Below are positions 17,085 to 26,000 of a stretch of 32,503 bases of DNA, piece after piece. The DNA lies in NCBI RefSeq assembly GCF_035515035.1, contig NZ_DATJCA010000158.1, positions 1-32,503 of the forward strand, in the 5' to 3' direction. This DNA comes from Gelidibacter sp035515035. GTDB taxonomy: Bacteria > Bacteroidota > Bacteroidia > Flavobacteriales > Flavobacteriaceae. A program made the translations under genes and the position numbers. Under the pieces are notes generated by a model. It did no database searches. It was given only the letters and a program-made list of their open reading frames with translations, and was not told the DNA's origin. Each line of letters begins with the position of its first letter. Positions within the stretch are counted from its first letter, which is position 1.

Positions 17085-17858
17085 TTATTCGTACATATTA
17101 TAAAGGTCCGCATGATGCAACTCTTCAAAAAACTCAGCCACATTTTGGGTCACCTCTTCTAAAAATGCCGTGCCTTTATTTTTGGTGGCAAGCTTTGGGT
17201 TTCCTACACCTGTATCTTCGGTGACATGTGTCCATTGCCGTTGTGCCGTCACCCAACCTTCTTTAAGACCTTTGAGTTTAAATTGTTTCGCACTTCCATT
17301 TCCAGCTTGATCCAACGGCAACACTAATTGCGGCGCAATATGTTGCATGGCAGAAGTTTCTAATTCTCCTGCGTGATCTCCCGGTTCATCAAAATAAGCA
17401 GATGCATTGGCCGCCTGCCACCAATTAATAGAACACACAAAAACTTTTGGAAATTCTAAACTCAATTCCCTGATCATTTGTTTGAAATTATTGCCCCCGT
17501 GGGAATTGATAATGACCAATTTCTTAATATCATGTACATTTAGAACCTCAACAACATCTCTTAAAACAGCATATTGAGTACTTGGGTTCATATTCATACA
17601 TAACGAAATATCCATTTGTCCTGTATTGACCCCAAAAGGAATTGTTGGCAGTACGATAACTTTGGCCTTTTTGTTCCACGCTTTTTCTGCTGCGGCAATG
17701 GCGACATACTCGGCTTGATAATTATCCGTTGCATAAGGCAAATGATAATTATGGGCTTCAGTAGCACCCCAGGGCAAAACCGCAACACTAAAAATAGTTT
17801 CCTTTACCGATTTCCAATTGGTTTCTGCCAAAACGTATGGTCTTATGGTTTTTCCCAT
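17085..17858 (-). CDS. Creatininase-family (PF02633) metal-dependent amidohydrolase of unknown substrate
   Basis: A 257-residue cytoplasmic protein; I prefer the ATG at 17858 over the GTG at 17864. The family metal motifs are present: WGATEAH (Glu34, His36), TD with Asp45, INSHGGN (His120) and GDHAGELETS (Glu165). The same Glu34/His36/Asp45/His120 spacing is found in bacterial creatininase, but the first motif reads EAHNYHLP where family members usually have EQHGPHLP. No signal peptide. The family opens amide or lactam-like bonds and includes creatininase and MftE-type proteases. Its place between epimerase (15 bp upstream) and sialidase (20 bp downstream) argues for a step on a sialic acid or amino sugar derivative, such as an N-acyl or lactam form, but the sequence does not show the substrate. 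Confidence 0.88.
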   Translation of the reverse strand: MGKTIRPYVLAETNWKSVKETIFSVAVLPWGATEAHNYHLPYATDNYQAEYVAIAAAEKAWNKKAKVIVLPTIPFGVNTGQMDISLCMNMNPSTQYAVLRDVVEVLNVHDIKKLVIINSHGGNNFKQMIRELSLEFPKVFVCSINWWQAANASAYFDEPGDHAGELETSAMQHIAPQLVLPLDQAGNGSAKQFKLKGLKEGWVTAQRQWTHVTEDTGVGNPKLATKNKGTAFLEEVTQNVAEFFEELHHADLYNMYE

Positions 17859-17873
17859 GTTCACTGATTTAAT

Positions 17874-19028
17874 TTATTTTTCAATACGTTCGAAAGTTTT
17901 CCAACATTGGTACATGGCTCTTGGAACGTGAAAACAGCCTTTCCATTTTCCGCCTTTCAAATCCAATAACACGTCACCTTGCCTGTTTAAATAGCCAAAC
18001 CATTCGCCGTTCTTAGGATCTGAAAAATGTGACCATGCATAGTCATGAACTTTTTCATACCAATCCATAAGCTCTTTTCTTCCCGTGTGTTCATAAGCTT
18101 TAGCCAATGCTACCAAGGCTTCCAAATGGACCCACCAGAGTTTTTGATCCCATTCCAATTGTTGTGGCGGCTTCCCGAGGGCATCCATAAAATAAAAAAT
18201 ACCTCCATGTTTGTCGTCCCAACTATATTCTAAAATCCGCAGAATGGTATCTGCAGCTTTTTCTATAAGTTTCGAATCTTTTCTTCTAACTCCAATATCA
18301 ATCATAAACCACATGGCCTCAATACCGTGACCCGGATTTATTAGACGTCCATTAAAACTATCCTCGTGCGAGCCATCAGGACGGACAAATTCATAGATAA
18401 GGCCCGATTTTTCATCCAAAAAGACATTCATGACTTCATTGATGCTAAAATCGATGGTTTTATTAACCTCATCTTCATCTAAAACACCTTCAAGTTCCAA
18501 TACTAAATTAGATAAAATCATTGGTAGGGAAAAACTTTTCAAGGGTCTTTCTCCGGTAGTTTTCTCATAAGATCCTTTTGGATTGTCCTTCTTTTTCAAG
18601 ATATTGAGATAGGTCTTCTTGGCGAGTTCCTTCACCTCTTTATCTCCTGAAGCGATGGCATATTGGCTAAACGCCATAGCCGCAAAACAATCGGAAAAAA
18701 TATTATATGGTTGCACTAAGGGGTTTCCTTCTTTTGTAGTTGAGAAATAGAAGTTGCCATCCTTATCCATTCCATGTTCGATAATAAAATCAATGCCATG
18801 CTTGGCCATCTTCAACCAATTATCATTCTTTTCAACGGTATTATAAAGCATGGAAAATGTCCAAGCCTGCCGTCCTTGGAGCCACATGAACTTATCCGAA
18901 TCATACACGTTTCCCTTTGTATCCAAGCAGGTAAAATAGCCTCCATACTCTAAATCGATGCTGTTTTTTTCCCAAAATGGAACAATATCATTTAGAAGTG
19001 TATTTTTGTAGAGTGATGTATATTTCAT
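17874..19028 (-). CDS. nanE: AGE-type N-acylglucosamine 2-epimerase (ManNAc to GlcNAc)
   Basis: A 384-residue (alpha/alpha)6-barrel epimerase of the N-acylglucosamine 2-epimerase family (PF07221, RenBP-like). Conserved points are WLQGRQAWTFS (49-59), NPGHGIEAMWF with His234 and Glu237, HLEALVALAKAY with His301, and FHVPRAMYQCW with His367; the spacing matches the catalytic histidines and glutamate of the mammalian enzyme. It converts ManNAc from the lyase into GlcNAc without a kinase step, the route known in Bacteroides, where this gene is also called nanE although unrelated to the enterobacterial ManNAc-6-P epimerase of that name. First gene of operon A, starting 60 bp downstream of the palindromic operator. 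A cytoplasmic enzyme with no signal peptide. Confidence 0.93.
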   Translation of the reverse strand: MKYTSLYKNTLLNDIVPFWEKNSIDLEYGGYFTCLDTKGNVYDSDKFMWLQGRQAWTFSMLYNTVEKNDNWLKMAKHGIDFIIEHGMDKDGNFYFSTTKEGNPLVQPYNIFSDCFAAMAFSQYAIASGDKEVKELAKKTYLNILKKKDNPKGSYEKTTGERPLKSFSLPMILSNLVLELEGVLDEDEVNKTIDFSINEVMNVFLDEKSGLIYEFVRPDGSHEDSFNGRLINPGHGIEAMWFMIDIGVRRKDSKLIEKAADTILRILEYSWDDKHGGIFYFMDALGKPPQQLEWDQKLWWVHLEALVALAKAYEHTGRKELMDWYEKVHDYAWSHFSDPKNGEWFGYLNRQGDVLLDLKGGKWKGCFHVPRAMYQCWKTFERIEK

Positions 19029-19087
19029 TTAAATAGTTATTTCTTGAAAATTAAACGCATTTTATTCGCGTAAACTATTATATTTAC

Positions 19088-19108
19088 GTAATATGTTATA
19101 CATAATAC
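19088..19108. promoter_or_regulatory. Operator A for the GntR regulator (epimerase/sialidase operon)
   Basis: A 21-bp palindrome with one mismatched pair: arms GTAATATGT and ACATAATAC around TAT. It matches operator B at 26351-26371 at 17 of 21 positions, including the whole ATGTTATACATAAT core. The GT-N3-AC centre is of the kind bound by FadR-subfamily GntR repressors, and such a regulator is encoded 52 bp away. Confidence 0.82.
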
Positions 19109-19115
19109 AAACTTA
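19108..19115 (-). promoter_or_regulatory. -7 element of the epimerase/sialidase operon promoter
   Basis: On the minus strand the sequence is TAAGTTTG, an exact TAnnTTTG match. Its last base is the first base of operator A, so a bound repressor would cover the start site. A TTTG at the usual 19-base distance upstream is not present, so the -33 element is weak or different. Confidence 0.6.
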
Positions 19116-19135
19116 ATGAAATTAGATTTATAAAT

Positions 19136-19143
19136 TACATTTG
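19136..19143 (+). promoter_or_regulatory. Probable -7 element of the gntR promoter
   Basis: TACATTTG is an exact TAnnTTTG match 16 bp before the gntR start codon, within a 12-bp palindrome ATTTGTACAAAT. No TTTG lies 19 bases upstream. Operator A ends 27 bp upstream, close enough for autoregulation. Confidence 0.45.
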
Positions 19144-19159
19144 TACAAATTAAATTAGC

Positions 19160-19879
19160 ATGAAAAACCGCGTAGGCCTTAAACCGTTAACCAATTTAAG
19201 TTTAGTTGACAAGGTAGAGATCAGTATTACAGAATATATCAAATCCAACAAGCTTGAAGTAGGCGACACCATCCCAAAGGAGATGGAGTTTGCAGAGGCA
19301 CTTGGGGTGAGCCGGACGGTGGTTAGGGAAGCATTGACCAGACTTCGCACCATTGGGATTATCGATTCCAAAAAACATAAAGGCATGGTCCTTTCACAAC
19401 CAGACTTTATTGAGAATTTTGAGAAAATAATGGAGACCAATCTGGTGGGTGATGATACCTTAAAGGATATTTTTGAATTGCGTTTAATTATGGAAATGGG
19501 CATGGTCGATTTGGTTTTTGCGCGAAAAACAGACGAAGACCTTGTGGAGCTTGGCAACATTGTTGACCAAATGGAAAAAGGCAAAATAGAATCTCACGTG
19601 TTTAGCCTGAAAAACGAAGTTGCTTTTCATGGCAAACTCTACGAGATGTCGGGAAATAAAACCCTACACAGACTTCAAAACATCTTGCTTCCGGTTTTCC
19701 AGTATGTCCATGACCACAAATTGGATGACGCCAAAACCTATATGTACAAAAAGAAATTCGTAACCCATCGTGAACTTTTGAACTATCTTAAAGAAGGCAA
19801 TAAAGAAAAATTCAGAAAAGGACTGGCGCGTCATTTGGAACCCCATTTTGACAGGGTGCTTAGGAATGCCGAATTTTAA
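19160..19879 (+). CDS. nanR: FadR-subfamily GntR transcriptional regulator, probable sialic acid repressor
   Basis: A 239-residue regulator. The winged helix-turn-helix (about 15-80) reads VGDTIPKEMEFAEALGVSRT then VVREALTRLRTIGII, the GntR signature. The C-terminal FCD domain (about 100-230) has the metal/ligand histidines His157 (EVAFHGKLYEMSGN), His203 (THRELL) and His225 (ARHLEPH). It is the only plus-strand gene between two divergent or convergent minus-strand sialic acid operons; both have the same GT-TAT-AC palindrome at their promoters. It therefore most likely represses both and is released by sialic acid or a product such as ManNAc. It shares fold and role, but probably not close identity, with enterobacterial NanR; the name is by analogy. 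Its 3' end overlaps the anomerase gene by 20 bp. Confidence 0.9.
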   Translation: MKNRVGLKPLTNLSLVDKVEISITEYIKSNKLEVGDTIPKEMEFAEALGVSRTVVREALTRLRTIGIIDSKKHKGMVLSQPDFIENFEKIMETNLVGDDTLKDIFELRLIMEMGMVDLVFARKTDEDLVELGNIVDQMEKGKIESHVFSLKNEVAFHGKLYEMSGNKTLHRLQNILLPVFQYVHDHKLDDAKTYMYKKKFVTHRELLNYLKEGNKEKFRKGLARHLEPHFDRVLRNAEF

Positions 19880-20318
19880 CTTTAAAAACCGCTTTTTTCA
19901 CACTTGACGGCTCGCCAGTAGTGATATCCGGCATGTGAATATCGTCAGGAAAAAAGATAGCGAACATCCCTTTATTCACCGTAACAATATCATACGGTTC
20001 ATCAAACAACATATAGTCGTCAACAGCATCATACTCTTTTTTAGGCACTTGACCGGTATGCATCGTGACCCCCATTCGCTCGACACCTTCAACCATATAT
20101 TGAACATCGATATATTCACGATGTGATTCCAATAGGTTCCCGTCAACCGGCTTGGTTTCATACTCCTTAAAAATGACAAAAAGATCAATTCCTTCAATCT
20201 CGTGTTTCCCGATAGGCAAATCATTGAAATTGGTGCTTTCAATATAATTTAAAGCCTTTTCAATCCCGGGATGAATACCTTTATAAAGGTTTGCATTTTC
20301 GAGTTTATCCAATATCAT
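19860..20318 (-). CDS. nanQ: YhcH/YjgK/YiaL-family protein, sialic acid anomerase (NanQ-like)
   Basis: A 152-residue cupin-like protein; I use the ATG at 20318 because it starts the family sequence MILDKLENANLYKG, while the open frame to 20360 adds an unrelated tail. Family marks are ESHREYIDVQYMVEG (His66, Asp71), a run of acidic residues, and FFPDDIHMP (His128) with KKAVFKVKI at the end. In E. coli the homologue in the nan operon, YhcH, is reported as NanQ, which speeds opening of the sialic acid ring so the lyase can use it. It is last in operon B, 77 bp after nanA, and its stop region overlaps the end of the convergent gntR gene by 20 bp. Confidence 0.9.
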   Translation of the reverse strand: MILDKLENANLYKGIHPGIEKALNYIESTNFNDLPIGKHEIEGIDLFVIFKEYETKPVDGNLLESHREYIDVQYMVEGVERMGVTMHTGQVPKKEYDAVDDYMLFDEPYDIVTVNKGMFAIFFPDDIHMPDITTGEPSSVKKAVFKVKIRHS

Positions 20319-20335
20319 ATTTAATTGTTTAAGAT

Positions 20336-20373
20336 AAAAAAACCAAGCTCGAAAGGGCATTCAAACCTGGTTT
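20336..20373 (-). terminator. Weak hairpin and T-run between nanA and nanQ
   Basis: On the minus strand AAACCA and TGGTTT can pair over a long loop and are followed by seven T. The stem is only six base pairs, so it would terminate partially at most and may reduce nanQ expression relative to nanA. Confidence 0.35.
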
Positions 20374-20395
20374 CTTTCAAAATGAAAAACTCATA

Positions 20396-21301
20396 CTAAC
20401 CACTCAAATGTTCCAATAACCCAATAGCATCCAATTCTTTTTTGATGCCATTGTAAGCATCGTCTCCTAAAGTTGTATGCGGAAATCTGCTCGGTCCACA
20501 GTCGATGCCAAAGGTTTTCATAAAGCCTTTTGCAACGCCGTTAAACCCGCCGTGACCATCCAAAATTTCAACAAAGCGAATGGCTTTTCTTTGTAATTCT
20601 GCCGCTTCGGACATTTTTCCCGCTTCAAACAAGGTTTTTATTTTATAGTATAAAGGTGCCAGTTGATTGTAGGTACTTCCTACCCATCCATCTGCTCCCA
20701 ATGGCAAACTCGCAAGGAAAATTTCGTCAAATCCGAAAAGGATATTGAACTTCCCATCTTCAAAATGTTTGCAATGCATGAAATCAATTAAATTGTTGTT
20801 GGTAAATTTGATGCCCTCCAAATTTGGGATTTCTTTGGATGCCACCTTTAAAAAGTCAAGCATATTCAAATTTGCACCACTTAAAACTGGGATATGGTAA
20901 TAATAAAACGGTAAGTTAGGTGCGCATGCAGCCACCTCCTTACAATAGCAAACCAACTTTTCTATGGTGTTCAGTTTAAAGTAATATGGTGCCAATACCG
21001 CTATGGCATCTACTTTATCCGCGGCGTGGGTTGCCAAGTCCATGGACACTTTTAAACTTGGATCGCCAACGTGATCGATGAGATAAAGATCAGACGTTTT
21101 ATTTTGAGACCAAGCTATGGTTATTTCCTTCCGTTCGTCTGTAGATAATGATACAAAATCTCCCGTGGAGCCATTCATAAAGACACCTGCGACTTTATTT
21201 CTGACCAAAAACTTACCATACTCCGGGATGATACTTGTGTTTAATGAACCATCGGGGTGCATAGGCGCATAAGTAGCTGCTATTAAATTCTTTATCTTCA
21301 T
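20396..21301 (-). CDS. nanA: N-acetylneuraminate lyase (sialic acid aldolase)
   Basis: A 301-residue class I aldolase of the DapA/NanA family that cleaves Neu5Ac into ManNAc and pyruvate. The sequence has GSTGDFVSLSTDERKE (44-59) for carboxylate binding, Tyr135 in PFYYYHIP and the Schiff-base Lys165 in GIKFTNNN, the same positions as in the E. coli lyase. No signal peptide, so it acts in the cytoplasm and needs an importer. It lies about 200 bp after the SusD gene with a terminator between, so it may rely on read-through or its own promoter. The neighbouring epimerase and anomerase make NanA far more likely than dihydrodipicolinate synthase. Confidence 0.95.
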   Translation of the reverse strand: MKIKNLIAATYAPMHPDGSLNTSIIPEYGKFLVRNKVAGVFMNGSTGDFVSLSTDERKEITIAWSQNKTSDLYLIDHVGDPSLKVSMDLATHAADKVDAIAVLAPYYFKLNTIEKLVCYCKEVAACAPNLPFYYYHIPVLSGANLNMLDFLKVASKEIPNLEGIKFTNNNLIDFMHCKHFEDGKFNILFGFDEIFLASLPLGADGWVGSTYNQLAPLYYKIKTLFEAGKMSEAAELQRKAIRFVEILDGHGGFNGVAKGFMKTFGIDCGPSRFPHTTLGDDAYNGIKKELDAIGLLEHLSG

Positions 21302-21437
21302 AAGTTATAATTTGTCGTAGATTTTATTTTTAAACTGGTGAAATTAGTAAATCCTGTTCTCCCGATTGCTATCGCGAGTGGGATTAGTTCATCCATCAAA
21401 ACTCTATGCGCTTCGCTTCTGAGTTTTGGGTTTCACT

Positions 21438-21478
21438 AAAAAAAAGAGGGTTGAGTTTTTTAACAAAACCCTCTTTTT
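21438..21478 (-). terminator. Terminator after nanU
   Basis: A 12-bp perfect stem (AAAAAGAGGGTT at 21441-21452 with AACCCTCTTTTT at 21467-21478) is followed on the minus strand by eight T. It lies 27 bp past the SusD stop and should separate the transport pair from nanA or make it the more abundant part of the operon. The rest of the 203-bp gap contains an imperfect palindrome at about 21360-21383 and no gene. Confidence 0.8.
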
Positions 21479-21504
21479 GGCTAACTCTAGCAAAAATCAC
21501 TCAA

Positions 21505-23007
21505 CTAATTATATCCCGGAGTTTGGTCTAATAATGGGTTTCTTCCGATCATATCCTGAGTGATAGGCAATAATAATTTATACTCGTCACCAGGATTTAA
21601 AAAACTAATGTTATCGATGACAAAACTATTTCCGGCGCGTCGTAAATCCCACCATCTTTTACCTTCTCCAATAAATTCTTTGTAGCGCTCATTTAAAATA
21701 GCGTTGGCATTGGCTGTTGGCGTACTGTTAACGTAGGCATCCGCTATAGTATAATTCGTGCCTAAAGCTCTTGCGCGAATTTGGTTAATCTCTCCTGAAG
21801 GATCTTCACCTAAGAAATTTTTCGCTTCGGCCAATAGCAACAAGACATCTGCGTATCTGTATAATGGCACGTTATTTTCAAAGATGCGAGTTGAACCATC
21901 GACTCTTCCAAAAAACTTATTAAATATGGAACCGAAGTATTTATTCGCATTATAAGTAGGATAACCTAAACCACCATTGTTATCCGTATACAATCTTATA
22001 AAAGTGGCATCTTTCCTACTGTCCTTATTATCATCCAACAACAAAATTGTTTTTTCAGACTGTCCATAACGGTTGGCGCCATCAACAATAAAATTGGTCA
22101 TCGCTTGCCCTGCGTCATTAAACTGCGGATTGATTTCTGTGCTTCTACCGGTCAAGCTATTATAAAAGTTAGAAGCTTCATCTTGCTTATAATCAATGGC
22201 AAAAATAAATTCGTTGTTGCCTTCATTCTCCACACCCCACAAAGTTGAAAGACTAGGTTCCAAGCTTATTCCAAAGGAAGCGATTTGTTGTAATGCCGTT
22301 TTAGCCTCGGTGAAATCCGCAGTGCCCCCTCCGAGTAAGTTACCAGACCAAATATAAACATCCCCTTTAAGTGCTAAAGTTGCTGCTTTTGACCAGTATA
22401 TTTTTTTGCCTTCCCAAAAGCTATCATCCGATCCAAAAGAACTTAAAGATGCTGCCAAATCAGACTTAATTTGCGCCATGACATCGGCTTGAGGTGATCT
22501 TGGTTTACTGAGTCCAACAGGATCCACTTCGGTCAATGGCTCTAAAACAATTGGCACAGCTCCCCAAGTTTTTAAAAGTGTGTAATAGTACAAAGCTCTT
22601 AACCCATAGGCTTGACCCATTAAATGTCCTTTTTCAGACTCATCGGTAAATGGTACTTCTGGTAAGTTTACAATAAAATCATTAACTCTATGTATTCTTG
22701 TATAAAGTCCAGCCCAACCTCCAAAAGGGGCTGTGGACACCGTAATATTGGATTCAATCAAGTTTTCGTCAAAAGGTGACTCAAAAGTACGGCCTCCCCA
22801 AATATCACTTCGCATCTCTCCCAATAACCACAAATTACTTGCTGATGCTCTCAAGTTGGCGTACAAGCCTGTTTGTGCTGTTTTAGCACCTTCTTCAGTA
22901 CTCCAGAAACCTTGCGCTGTCAATTCGCTCGGACTCGATAACTCAAGCTCGTCTGAACACGCACTTAAGGTCATTGCCGCTATCAATATGTATATATACT
23001 TTTTCAT
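21505..23007 (-). CDS. nanU: SusD/RagB-family lipoprotein, NanU-like sialic acid binding
   Basis: A 500-residue surface lipoprotein with signal MKKYIYILIAAMTLSAC (Cys17) followed by SDELELSSPSELTAQGFW, the standard SusD start. N-terminal SusD-like_3 helices (YGLRALYYYTLLKTWGAVP at about 133-152) and a C-terminal SusD (PF07980) block with RYADVLLLLAEAKN and ERYKEFIGEGKRWWDLRRAG are clear. In Tannerella and Bacteroides the equivalent NanU binds sialic acid at the cell surface and hands it to NanO. The gene starts 11 bp after the SusC-type gene and lies next to nanA and nanQ, so a sialic acid or sialoglycan ligand is the best reading. The name is by context; SusD ligands cannot be told from sequence by eye. 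Confidence 0.92.
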   Translation of the reverse strand: MKKYIYILIAAMTLSACSDELELSSPSELTAQGFWSTEEGAKTAQTGLYANLRASASNLWLLGEMRSDIWGGRTFESPFDENLIESNITVSTAPFGGWAGLYTRIHRVNDFIVNLPEVPFTDESEKGHLMGQAYGLRALYYYTLLKTWGAVPIVLEPLTEVDPVGLSKPRSPQADVMAQIKSDLAASLSSFGSDDSFWEGKKIYWSKAATLALKGDVYIWSGNLLGGGTADFTEAKTALQQIASFGISLEPSLSTLWGVENEGNNEFIFAIDYKQDEASNFYNSLTGRSTEINPQFNDAGQAMTNFIVDGANRYGQSEKTILLLDDNKDSRKDATFIRLYTDNNGGLGYPTYNANKYFGSIFNKFFGRVDGSTRIFENNVPLYRYADVLLLLAEAKNFLGEDPSGEINQIRARALGTNYTIADAYVNSTPTANANAILNERYKEFIGEGKRWWDLRRAGNSFVIDNISFLNPGDEYKLLLPITQDMIGRNPLLDQTPGYN

Positions 23008-23018
23008 TTTCTAAAAAT

Positions 23019-26000
23019 TTAAAATGTTACGTTAAGACCGAGAGTAAATGTTCTTGGCACTGGGAATGCACCATATTGTATCCCACCAATTTCAGGTGTA
23101 TCACCGGTCATGCTCTTAAAATAATGTAAGTTAGTACCCGTTGCGAAAATGCTGAATCTTTGAAAAACACCTTTAAAATATTCTGTTGGCAAGTCATAGC
23201 TGAGAGTAACTTCACGCAGTGCTAGGTAGTCTCCCTTCTCCCAGAATTTTTCGTTTCCATAATTTTGTAGACCTGCGACGTCCTCACCAGCTCTCCAAAC
23301 GTTTTTTGTTCCGTTAACAAAAACAAATCGAGGCCAATCGGTATCTGTATTGGTTGGCGTCCAAGAATCGCCTACCACTACTGGTTGCGCCAAGTTACCT
23401 TGGGTTTGACCATAGCCTTTATTGTTGATATGGTTCCAAACTAAATGCCCTGTGGCAAAATCCGTTTTTACAAAGAGATTAAATCCTTTATATCTTAGGC
23501 TCGTGGTAATACCGCCAACAAAATCAGGAGTAGTACGTCCAATTACTTTTCTGTCAAGACCGTCAATAACCCCATCGCCATTTTGATCTTTCCACTTCAC
23601 ATCTCCAGCCCAACGTTTGTTACGGCTTGCTACTGGCATATAACTGTCGGAAATGCCATTATCAGCATCGGCCTCAGCCTGTGTAGCGTAAACTCCTTGC
23701 TGTTCAAAAGCGACTACAAGATCGTGACCAGAACGTTGGCCCTCTTGATAACCCCCAACCCATTCTTCCTGACCTGTTGCGGCGTTCCAAATGAGTGTAC
23801 CGCCTTGTCTGTTTAAAGGGTTATCATTTTCAGGAAGCTTGATGACATAATTTTTATTCATTGAAAAAGTAGTCCCCACATTCCAGGTCAAATCTTCATT
23901 TCTAATTATATCCCCATTTATCTGCATCTCAAAACCTTTGTTTCTGATGGTTCCGTTATTTGTTAGGATACTACTAAATCCGGTATAGTAAGGCAGGGTC
24001 AAGTTGGCCAATTTATCTTTAATGTCCCTTGCATACACATCGGCAATTATAGAAAGTCTATTATCAAAAAACGAGACATCCAATCCAACGTTGAAGGTGG
24101 TGGATTTTTCCCAGACCAGATCCGGCGTTGGTAAAAGCGTATTTGCATATCCCATTTGTCCATTATACACATAAGGAAAGATGAGGTTTCCGTTCGCATC
24201 TTTGTCTTGTCCGTACGCACCATACACGCCGTAATTACTTAAAACATCTTGGTTACCATTGACTCCATAACTCAATCTTGGTTTTAATCGGGTGATGATA
24301 TTATTAACTGAAGAATCCTTAAAAAACTCCTCGTTGTGTACATTCCATCCCGCAGAAACTCCTGGGAAAAAATCATATTTGTTATTCCCTAATCTTGAAG
24401 ATCCATCATATCTATAAGTGAAACCAAATAAATAGCGGTCATCATAGTCATACAGCACACGTCCGAATGTGGACACAATCACATATTCCGTTTCAAAGCT
24501 ATATGGGATGCCGTCGGCTTCTGCACCTGCATTAAGCGTATAAATTAAATCTGAGGGAGAATTTCTAGTACCAGAGTAGGTATTAAAATAGTTGTCCTTA
24601 TAATATTCCCCTCCCACCAAAAAATTAAAGTTATGATCACCAAATTTTTTCATATAATTCAAAGTCCCAGTCAATTGATTTCTTAGAGTCCTTTGAAGTT
24701 CTACTGAGGCCTCACGCGTAGTTCTCAAGACACTGGTATTGCTACCGGTACGGTAAGCTTTATTAAAATTCTCATAGTGATTGTTCACTGCAAAGTGGCT
24801 TCCTGTGATGGAAAGGGTCAAGTCTTTAAATAGTTCCCAATCAATCCCAACAGAAGCCGACAAACGCTGCTCTAAGTTGTCTCTGATAAATTTATCTTGG
24901 TAATAAAGTGGATTTCCAAACCCTTGATTCTGACCCGGCGCGTATTGATCTGACCAGGTACCATCAGCATTACTATCGTAAGTTCTAGAGGTTGGTGCTT
25001 GACCTTGGAATCTTCTAAACACCGTATCGTCACTTCCCAAAGGACCTCGGTTTAAACTGGAGTGTGAGTATAAAATATTCGAATTAACTCTAAAGTTATC
25101 CATGATTTTATAAGAACCGGTAAATTTGCCCGAGTATCTTTCAAATCCAGAACCTAAAGTTAAACCTTCGTTATCCAACGCTCCCAAACCTAAGTAATAG
25201 GAACCATTCTCATTGCCCCCATCAAAAGACAAGTAATGGTCTTTTGAAGCACTATTTTGATAAATGCGATCGGCAATATCCGTAGCGTCATAAAATAATA
25301 TTTCCTGACTTGGATTTAATATATCTGGAATAGATTGCCATCCTGGTTGATTCAATAGATAGCTATTGGCCGAGGACAAAATTTGGGTGGTAAAAGGATC
25401 GTTGGTAGCATTGTTACCCGTTCCCATACTGTTGGCACCGTCTACGAACGCCGCAAAAGCATTTGGATCGCCTACAGCTTGTCTGTACCAACCGATAGCT
25501 TGTCTGTTATAGTTGATATGATCTGCAGCGCCTAAATATTTTTGGTCGTTTCTTTCGTGGTTAGAGCTATATTTATAGCGGTAATTGATTGAAGATTTTC
25601 CAACCTTACCTGATTTGGTAGTTACCAAGACAACACCATTGGCAGATCTTGCTCCATAAATGGCGGTTGCAGCTGCATCCTTTAACACTTCAATAGACTC
25701 AATATCATCTGAATTTAACGCATAGAATGAACCCGGAATACCATCAATTAATATTAACGGAGATCCTGTACCGTCAAAATTAGTACCGCCACGTAGAATG
25801 ATTTGTGGGGTTGAACCTGGTTGCCCAGTCTGGTTGGTGACTCTTAAACCTGCAATGGTTCCTTGAAGGGCCGTTGCTACGTTTGAGCGGGTGGACGTTT
25901 CTAAGATTTGAGTATCCAGTTTTGAAACTGATGTGGTCAATTGCGATCTGCTCTGTTTACCATAACCTGTAATAACAATTTCATCCAACATGGCTGTATC

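Noticed and set aside
19150..19584. Minus-strand 144-codon frame opposite the gntR gene
   Set aside because: Serine-rich antisense shadow of a well supported GntR/FCD protein.
20319..20360. N-terminal extension of the NanQ-like protein
   Set aside because: The family sequence begins at the ATG at 20318; the extension covers the weak hairpin and T-run.
20396..21301. Dihydrodipicolinate synthase as alternative identity of the aldolase
   Set aside because: Neighbouring anomerase, epimerase, NanO/NanU-like pair and NanA-like active-site spacing favour Neu5Ac lyase.
21360..21383. Imperfect palindrome in the gap between nanU and nanA, considered as a third operator
   Set aside because: It lacks the GT-TAT-AC core and has many mismatches; more likely a degraded repeat.
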